Shown here piece after piece: positions 9,546 through 18,900 of a DNA stretch of 21,818 bases. Made by a program: the position numbers and the translations under genes. A model generated the notes under the pieces. It saw only the letters and a program-made list of their open reading frames with translations, searched no databases and was not told where the DNA came from. Position 1 is the stretch's first letter; each line of letters starts with the position of its first letter. The stretch is from Euplotes cf. woodruffi 2 WChen-2021. Taxonomy: Eukaryota > Ciliophora > Spirotrichea > Euplotida > Euplotidae. Where the stretch lies: positions 1-21,818 of the forward strand of contig JAGYYN010041692.1 in assembly GCA_021441665.1 (NCBI GenBank). Direction: 5' to 3'.

Positions 9546-10445
9546 TTAAGAAAGTCCGATGATCATCTTTCCTTGTGGGTATTCCTTCAATATCTTTGCT
9601 CTTAGATACTTTATCAGTTGATCTGAAGACAGCTGTAAAGCCTGCTTAACTCCTGCCAAAGCTTGCGCCTGCTGCAGCTGAATCTTATAAAAACTCTCTG
9701 ATGTAGCGAGGTTGCTTTGAACCACAACTGATGCTTCTCCTTGAGCTTTGTTGATGTTGATTTCTGAACCGATCTCAGCCTGCTTAATTCTAGTCTCGAG
9801 CTCGATCTGCATCTTTTGCTGCTCAGCGTCGGCTTTGTGGATATCCTGTCTCTTTACTTCAGTGTCTTGGATCGCAGATTCATATGGATCAGGAAGATCA
9901 ATACTTTTTAACTGAAAGTAGTCAACTGTGCTGTAGCAGTACTGCGAGAACGTCTCGTTTAGTGCTTTCTGCATCGCCATTGAAATCTTATCCTTCGAGA
10001 AAAAGAACTGAGGAGCGTCAAATTGAGTCGTGACATCAGTAAGGATATCGATAGCAATTCTCATTCACGGCTCTTTGTAGTTTTCAGCAAACCTCATGTA
10101 CAGCTCGTAGACCTTGTTGATCCTGTAAATGTACTGGAATGAAATCTCAAGTTCGACTTCGAGGCCTTCTTTACTCCTCGATTTGATTTTCGGGCCATCA
10201 GCTCCTTTAGTTCTCGAAAATTCGTAGTGTTGCACTGTCGTTGGGTAGATGATGAACGAGTGACCGACACCAAGAAGATGGATTCCAGCACCGTAGATCT
10301 GCGAATCAACGGTTTTCGTAATGCCAGAATAGTCTATTCCAACTTCATTGACTTCAAGAGTCTTAATTGACGTGAAGATTAGCACTAATAGGGCGACTCC
10401 ACCAACAGCTAAGCATCCAATTCCAATGAAAATTCCTGTTATCAT
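9546..10445 (-). CDS. SPFH/band-7 (stomatin-prohibitin-like) membrane protein
   Basis: The product is 299 residues from ATG at 10445 to TAA at 9548-9546, without intron or frameshift. Residues 1-27 form a hydrophobic N-terminal anchor (GIFIGIGCLAVGGVALLVLI). The SPFH domain follows (VNEVGIDYSG, GIHLLGVGHSFIIYP, LEVELEISFQYIY) and an alanine/glutamine-rich helical region (ETRIKQAEIGSEININKAQ) typical of band-7 oligomerisation. These proteins form ring-like scaffolds on membranes. The family is certain but the subfamily (stomatin, prohibitin or a ciliate-specific group) is not; the length matches typical members. TGA at 10067-10065 lies in NYKEP-C-MRIAID and must be sense, since both halves of the domain are needed. 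The VPS13 stop is 300 nt upstream. Confidence 0.93.
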
Positions 10446-10745
10446 TTAATTATTTTATCTGTCAATGGACTTTGGTATTTCTGTGCTTCAAAAGATCATA
10501 ATTAAAAATGTTTGTAATTATTTATTGCTGTTGTTGTAATAAATACCATTTCGTTTAATTTTGGTTTCTATACTTTCAAGTTAAATAAAAATAACATAAA
10601 ACTAGAATAGAAACTAATATTGATATAATCTGTCCTTGAATATTAAACTATGTGTTGGCTATATTTACATTTAATATTGAAAAGGCTATGAATCTCAAAA
10701 TGTATTGGCTGCTTGAATACTTGAAAATTCATATTTTGACTTGCT
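10446..10745. other. Intergenic spacer between VPS13 stop and band-7 start
   Basis: Three hundred AT-rich bases carry no open frame. They include an 8-bp inverted repeat TATTTATT/AATAAATA (10519-10526 and 10538-10545, 11-nt loop) whose arms contain AATAAA on both strands. This could be part of a 3' end signal for VPS13, but it may equally be chance in AT-rich DNA. Confidence 0.4.
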
Positions 10746-12932
10746 TTACAAAACTCGCTCCCCTTGAGCTCTTTTAATTCTTTCTGTTACTTCATAGTGA
10801 ATTTCGCTAATGATTTCAAGCTCTGAATGGCTTCCGAAAATCTCTCGTTTGTGAATCTTAAAATCGACCAAGCCGAAGTTTTTGATCTGCACGTCGTCTT
10901 TATAATTTCTTTCGTCGAGATTGTCGTTGAAATGCATGATGGTGAGGACGTGCTGAACTTCAGCATCATCTTGGTCGTTTGTTTTGGGGGTTTGATGATC
11001 GACCTCCACAGGCGGGACATCGATCACTTCAGTCTTGATGCTCTTCACTTGCTGTTTTATCGAAGCGATTTTACCCTCTTCAGCATTGAGATCAGCATTT
11101 TTAGTGTCTTTGTCAACTTTGTTACTTGATATACTGCAAGACAAGATGTCAGAGTAAGATAGGTACCAATGGTCGAACTTGTCTGGATCTGACTTTCTCG
11201 TAATACACAGCAGACGGTTCTCTGTCAAAATTACTTCTGTGTTGTCTAATGAAATAATCGCAATGATGTTCTCTGAATAAGGAAGGTCGAAGTTGATTTT
11301 CTTCATTGCGTCAACTGCATAAGCTTTGATATCTGAATACGTCTCAAGCTCCTTTGTGTACCCGAAGTATCTCGGATACCTGATTCGGTTCTCTTTTTCC
11401 TGGTCTTTATCGACCTTGATGTAGTGGCTGATCGTTTTAAAAATGTGGTGGAACGAGTAAAGCACAACTGCTGGAAGGTTCTTAAATTTTACAGTAAACC
11501 CTTTGACTCTATTTCGGTATCGTGCAAGCCTTCCTCGTTCATCTTCTTGTTGTTGAGCATTATCAGCTTGTTCTTTTTGTTCTTCTTCGAGTTTGTTCTC
11601 TTCTTGGGGTTCGATTTTATTCTCTTCATCGGGTTGTTGATTATTGACCTCCTCTTGCACAATAATATTGAATCTTCTGACTCCAAGTTCCTTTTTGACG
11701 AATAGCTTGAACCAAATTTTATTCTGCGAGTCGAGAGACCCAACGAGGGAGATTACATTATCCATGAACTCAGTTTGGATATCGATTTTATCTTCGTCTA
11801 AAGGAAATAAGCAATTTTGTTACCTGCGTTGTTAACATTTGCAAGCTTATTAGCCTGGTTGTTATCACTAGAATTAGTAATTGCAGTGATTCCATTCGAC
11901 ACGCTCTCTGAGACTTCAGCAATAAAATTGCTGACTGCATATAGCGAGTACCTGATGAAGTTATAGAAATTGTAGTAAACTCCGACAAAAACATTTCCTT
12001 TTCTATTTGGATTCTCAATAAGCGACTTAAATGCTGTTTTTAAGTTGCTCAACGTCTCGTGAATATTGCCGAAGACTCCAATCGACACAAAGATCCTCAA
12101 AAGTTGGTGGTTTGAGTATCATTCGGAAAGATAGTGATTTTTCACTTTATTTGAGAATATCTTCATGCTTTCTGAATAATGGTGCAGCACAAATGGATGG
12201 AAAGAAAGTTGGACTATATATTTAGATACCTTTACTTACCTCGCTTCATGTTCATCAAGGTTCCAACGATGAACAATAAAGTCTGAGACATCTTCGTCTG
12301 GTTTAGTAAATCTGCATTGTTAATAAATGAAAATTTGATATTCATCTGGTCAACGTTTAAGATCTCGAAGTAGATCATTTTCTCGAGCTTTGATCTTGTA
12401 TCGATTTTATCCATCCAGTTTTCTTCATCTTTGCTAATATTGCCGATGGCGGAGTCTTGTTCTTTAAGAATCGAGAAAGACGTGACAATCGAGTTGATGT
12501 ACTTAAACAACTCTATTCAGTAGTTACCGTTAAGACAAAGCTCAAGCTGATGAAGCTCGATATTGAACTCTTTGAAGTGGATTAAATCGTCAAATCCTTG
12601 GTTATTCATCAGTCAGAAGTTAACTGAAAACAGGAGGTAGTTTTTGCCGCCGATCTTCCTCAATATGACTCAGTCTTTATCTTCAGAAAGCTGGTCATCG
12701 ATTTGCATTTGGAAGATATCAAGTTTGAACTTCTTAACCTCACTGTCTTTTTCCATAATGAGCGAGATGTCTTTGAAGTAAATATACGAGATTTCATCAG
12801 AGGAAATACTGTTGATTAGTGATATTCCAAGTTTGAAGATTTCAAGCTCGAATAGTATTCCTCTTTGGTGAATGTACTTCTCCTTGTCTTCATGCTCGAA
12901 CATGTACTCAGCTTCCTCTTGAATGTAGATGA
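10746..12932 (-). other. VPS13: VPS13 exons 29-31: APT1, ATG2-C-like helices and PH-like end
   Basis: Exons: 12932-12240, 12171-11824, 11797-10746. Exon 29 gives ELEIFKLGISLINSISSDE and IFQMQIDDQL, the APT1-like part, with three TGA codons. Exon 30 gives LRIFVSIGVFGNIHET and NPNRKGNVFVGVYYNFY, the amphipathic region shared with ATG2. Exon 31 has a charged glutamine/glutamate loop, then RIRYPRYFGYTKELETYS and a PH-like fold (ENIIAIISLDNTEVILTENR, DHWYLSYSDILSC). Confidence 0.88.
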
Positions 12933-15900
12933 CTAAATCGTATTTAGATTCAATAAACTAGCTAAACCAAAAAATAACACTAATTGTACCTTTTTCCGAT
13001 CTCTCACGAGAGATTTTGATTATATAAGGCACTTTTGACTTGCTGACAACAGAGATCAGTTCGACGTTTTTCATTGAGTCAAGCGAGATTGTTGCTAACG
13101 CCACTTTGTCATTATGCGACTTTATCCATATTTTGAGCTTCTTGTCGCTCATCGGGTAAGTCAGCGCGTAACTTCACCTTTGGTAGGAATGAATTACGTC
13201 GTAGTCTTCAATTTTATTCAGCACCTGCGAGACAGCAAGGTCGTTCTTCGTCATGTTTCATATTTTATATGGAGGGGTGAAGTTTTCGTCGTTTAACTCG
13301 ATTAAAAATGTCGACCCGATTTCGGAGATTATAATGCTCACGATAATCATCGAGTTTTCAGTGGTGCTTTTCAATCGAATGTAGTCTCAGCAGTTTTTAT
13401 CGATTTCAATCGGACCTAAATTCAATAATGAGCGAAGGGGATAAATATATCTGGTTACCTGAGGTGCCATATCCATCGTATTTTATTTTGATTTCTTTCT
13501 TTTGCTGGTTGTCAGTCCAGTGGAATTCACTAAGCTCAGATGGATATAAGCACAAGCTTTCCTCTCAGCTTCCTTGAAGAATGAACACTCATGCTCTGCA
13601 TTTGTTGTAAATCTTGAACTTTGGCATCAGAGTGATCAGTGTTGTTTTTGAGAAAGGATAGGGTAAGTACCTTAGCTTTGAAGCTAGCGAGTACTCGCAT
13701 TTTACTTTTGGGTTCTTACCCAGTCCTTCAATGTTCACAGGGAATTTATGCAACTTCAATGCATCGGTATTTTGATTGCTCCACTCTGAATTAGCAACTC
13801 TTAAGAGAATACTTGCGTTCTCATCTGACTGCTCATCATCAAAATTAGAAAATGTACGTATGCGGCTTCGCTCGTTTTCATTTGAAATTGGGAACGGGTA
13901 GCTTTCGTTTAAAATTATATTCTTTTTGTTTTCATTTTGATTTTGATTTTTGGTTGTGAAGAACTAAAATAATAAGTATTTAAAACGAGGATTTGTTCTA
14001 GATATAATATGTATAAGGTTCAGTTACCTTTTGGAGTTCTAGTTCTTTGTCCTCTTCAAGTTCGATCTTGCTATCTTCATTAAAGTCGGAATCTTCAAAC
14101 TCGCATTCATCGAGATCGACTTTATACTCAAGGCCGAGGTCAAGCTCTTGGTCGTCAAATGGCTGTAAGTCAAACTGATCGATAAGGTTATAAAGGCCGC
14201 CGTCTTTATGCTGTCTCAGCTTGTATCTTTCCCAGGGTTTTATTTTAGATAAGCATGGGATTTCATACTTCTTCCTACTGCGAGACTTTTTCTTCTTCAA
14301 GTTGAGGTTAGAAGCGTTGCTGTCGTCCCTATATTGCAATTTTTCCAATTTAATCAAGTAAAGCTTACCAAATGAGTCCAGGTAGATTAATCTCGCCGTA
14401 TTCATACTCTCGCTATAATAATTAGTAATACCTTGTACCTCTTCAAACTTGATATCCAGTGGGAGATCGGTATTGTTAATGAACCAGTACTTGGCATAAA
14501 ACTGCAGTTTGAAGAACGAGTGGATCGTAGATACATCACAGCTTACGCTAAGCATCGAAGGCCTCTTCTCCCGATTACATCGTTCTAAATGTCAATTAGC
14601 ACGGAGGTATTACTCATAGTTTGGAACAGTATAGTTTTCTTTTTCATAAATCTAAAGCTGCAGGTCTTTTTGAATTCTTCAGCAATCTGGTCTTCAGTGG
14701 GCTCTTGCGCAACATTTGCTTTTTCCTCTTCCTTTTGGCCTTCAAAGTCGTCGAGGTTATCTTTAATGTTCATGAAGTTGGAGGCTCGGTACATGACAGG
14801 CTGGATGGATATCAAAAAGTCGTCTTCTGGGTTTGTATCCAAAAGGCCGATTTCATCTCCAGGGCTGAGATCGACATACTCGTATCTCTTAGGGACTTCG
14901 ATGAAGCACTGGGCGTCAAAGAAATCGCCGTCAGATTCTTTCGAGTCCTCTTCTTCAGACTGATCCTCTTCGATTGGCTTCAGCTCACCGTATGTTTTCT
15001 TGAATCTATTTGAGGTTGAGTACTTCATCGATATCTGCTTTTTAATCGGCGAGTCGTCTCCGTAGTCTTCGATAGAGGAGAAAAGATCGACTAAATTCGG
15101 ATTTTGATTGACTAATGATGTATCTTTATCTTCGTCCTTGTCGATGATGTTGAAGTACACCCTCATATTGAACGGTAATGAGTTTATCAGTGTGAAAGGC
15201 GGGGTAATACTAATGATACTGGTTGAGTTTGTACTGTTCAGCACTTTTGTAATGATCGATACACTATACGATTCAAGATTATATCACCAAACACGCTGTG
15301 AACTTACTTTAGGTAAATCTCTGGGGTTAGTTCTCCATCTGTTTGGAATGACTGACGATTTGAAGCTCAACATTTTAATGTATACGGCTTTGTTTGAAAC
15401 AGCTGGGTCTGCGAAAGATTTTGAATATCGAGTAATACAGGATCTGACCAGTTGTATCGGCTATATACTGGTTCTTCTGGCTCGTCTAAGTCTGGGAAGT
15501 TAATCTCTGCTACTTTATCTAGCTTGATCTTTGATTCAACTACATTTATCTGGAAGCAGTTGAAGTTCAACATCTCCAGAGGAATAGTTGTAGTCGAATC
15601 CTCCGCCAGCTGGATCACATTTTCATTCACGTCATTTACAAACATATGACCTATTGCATGTTTGTGATCATCAAAGTCGATCTCATGCAAAAGTTTGATC
15701 TGAATTGGTCTTTTCAAATTATTTTTAATCTGTATCGGAGATCTCAAAATAATATGCTTTTGGTCGTCTGTCGATTTCTGAAGGTGACAATAGAAATTCC
15801 TATTCTTCTCGTGGCCGTAGTACACTTTTATAACTTCTTTACTGCTGAGTTGATTAAGGTCGATTCAAATTTCCTCATTCCTAATAAAAAGTGTAAATCA

Positions 15901-18900
15901 ATAAAAACCAAAAATCTTACATTTTAGGAATAAAAATATTAAGTTTCTTTGATCCTTTCGAGACATTATGCTCGATCCGGTATCAATCGACTCGATACGG
16001 GCTTCGAGGATAGTAAGACTGTTTAACTGAGTCTCTATTGCGTTGTCTATCAGACTTGCTATCAAACGAATTTCTGTTAAAGCCTTCGACCTGATGGACA
16101 TCAAAGTCAAGTACAACTTTTTCCTCGTGCCTGACAGTAATCTCTTCGAGTTCATTGCTGGAGACAGAGATCTCTTCTCCGGTTAGGTTCTCTAAAGTAT
16201 ACATGTACTCTTGTTTGTTCTGGAGGACTTCAAGACGCGAGTGTGTGTTCTTATGCTGGATGTTCTTGGCCTCTCCCCCGTAATATCTTGCAAAGGCCTC
16301 GTTGAAGTAGCTGATGCAAATCACCACATTTTCAAACATCGCCGTACTTAAGTTGAAGTTCAGCGCAGACTGCTTGCCTGTCTTGATCTTTATTTCTTTG
16401 TTGTTGTCGTCAGATTTATAGCAGACGTTTACACTTGTTGACTCGATTAGCGGCTCGTAAAACGACAACCTGAAGTTAAAGTAGTGCAGAGATAAGTCAA
16501 TCTCCATCTCCAAATATTTGTTAGTGACTTTTGATACCCAGGCCAGCGACGGTTTCTATTGTGTATTGTTAGAATCAGATCTTAATAATATTTTATCATT
16601 TCACAAACTGAAAAATATGCATTTTTATCATAACGATAAAGGGTTTAAAATACGAATTTTAAATATAAATATTTTACATTTTCTTCATTAAAATTTTGAA
16701 CTTGACACATTAAAATATTGATTTCTGAGTTAGCCTTGAAATTGGTAGACTCTAATGCTCATAGAGGCACATACTTAGCACCAGTCCTCGTTCGTCCTAA
16801 AGTCATTACTAATTCTGTGCTTACTGTTTTCTTTAAGAAGGCAGATTCATAGTTCTTCGATTTCAACGGAGAACTCGAAAGCTATAAATAAAATATGCTT
16901 CATTACCTTTTTCAAACGAGTTGTTGTTTTTGATAATATCAATTTGATTTGATTTTTCAGTGCTTCAAGAATTACTAAAATAATATAGATTGAATTACAT
17001 ACCTATTCACTGTTTTGATGTGGTGCAAGGTTCTTGCAAATGACTCAGTTGACGTCTGGTGTATATTCTTGAATATTTGCATTATACTGAACAACACATT
17101 TAAGCTTATCTCTGTTTCGATTGACATGCCTAAACACAAAATGGTTGCATATGATGATTTTTATCAAACTTACAGAACAGCATGAACTTTGATATAAATC
17201 TCTTTTTCTTGTTGTGCAATTCGTAAAGTGGCGATGTCGCAACTTCAATTTTTGTTGGGTATAACAGTATAAATGATGACCCTTGTGATAGATTCTTACA
17301 TAGAGACTTCAATGTAAATTCACCTTTATAATTATTCAGTCTAAACTTACATTTTATCTTCGGGATCGAATGCTCAAGGAGTTGGTTTAGCTCTTGCTGG
17401 TTTTTGACTCCACAATCCTCAAATTTTGGAAACAGTGAGACTTTTCAGCTGACTCCACTAACCTCAAATATAAATGCGTTATTTGTCGAGTCTAAATAAA
17501 ATTAAGCATTGGTGTACCATTTATAAGCTCGTTTCTTAAAGAATTGCTAACTGGAGCACAAGTTGTGCTTTGTATAGTGTCACTGTCATGGTGAGATAGC
17601 ATATCTTCAGTATTTGATTCTTCAGAAATCACGATGTTGATTTTTTGGATCAAAAACTTGTAAACAGTCTCTTTGCTTGCTTCATCAATAACCTTTAAGC
17701 TATCTGGTTCTTTGCCTTTCTTCAGCTCTGCTAGTGTTTTTAAATCCTTATTACTATCTTTGTCTTGTTCATGGTCTTTGTCTTTATTATTTGCGATACG
17801 TTTGTTGAGTGAATTTAGTCGATCATAGGTCTTGCAAAAGTTGTCTCTAAATTAGCAGATTCGAGTGAAATCTCCTCACTAAAAATTACCTTGTTTGTGT
17901 CCCGAGGTAGAGCAGCATTATTTCGTCAGTTACAACACCCACTGTCTGGATGTTATCATTATTAATCCTGATATTGATGTCATCTAGTATACAGTATAAG
18001 TATTTATTTGTATAATGTGAATTTAAAGCTTACCAATAAACAAATTGGTAAAGTTCTTCTGTGATGACTTCACTATAATAACTGTTATTCTGCGAATGTA
18101 TCAGTAATCTTACGTATATGCTTGTCACTAGCTTTGCTTGTTATAATTTTTCTATTGTATAAAGCTGTAAACTTACTGTTTGTTCCATGCAAAATATTCT
18201 AAAAATAGCTTATTTGACGGTGACATTAAGATATTAAGTTTTTCAGCTTCTCGTCAGCAGAAAATACTGAGTTTATTTCATATCGACTTTATCAATGTAA
18301 ATAATCGATTTCTTATTGTGTCTCGCATCATTTTTAGTTTCTAAATTCAGTAAGCAGTGCAACACTACCTTCGAGTGAAACTTCGATGTCTCTATCTGGG
18401 ATGTTGAATGAGCCTCTACCAGTGTTTTTCTCTGATATCCACTTTTGCTTTCCGATGAAAAGGTCTTCGATTTCTATACCGAAGTGAGTATGCTTTAGAA
18501 GGACGTCGTTGATATATTCATCAGATGCAAAAGTATTCGGCTGATTTGAGCCTGCGTCATTTGAGCCTATTCTTCCTCTTTCATATGGCTGTATAGTTGA
18601 TAGATCTGAGAATCTATTCGCGAAGCTAATTGTGACGCTGCCATCGTCCTTGCTTTCCTCTCTCAGCGTATCGTCAAGGTTGTTATCGTGGAAAAACTCA
18701 GAGTTTTTATTCAAAATGATTAATTTGTGAACCCAAAACAACCGTAGTGATTTTATACTGACTGATGAGCACTCTTCAATCATAAAATCAATAAGTCCGT
18801 TGCACCGATTTTGCGCTGTTTTTTCGTTAAATTTACATCCGATAAAGGCATTGGTCTTAATGAACTTTTTCTTTTCGTTTCTTTCGGTATTTAAGCTGCC

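Noticed and set aside
16797-16824. A +1 shift at TGC-TAA in VPS13
   Set aside because: A 28-nt intron with GTAAGC donor (16824-16797) gives an in-phase join (ENRRTRTGAKYVPL) without any shift.
17847-17889. An 11-nt intron GTAATTTTTAG in VPS13
   Set aside because: Too short to splice; a 43-nt intron with the same donor gives a phase-correct exon (RDNFCKTYDRLNSL).
18341-18368. A +1 shift at AAC-TAA in VPS13
   Set aside because: A 28-nt GTAGT...TTTAG intron joins SLE to TKNDARHNKK in phase.
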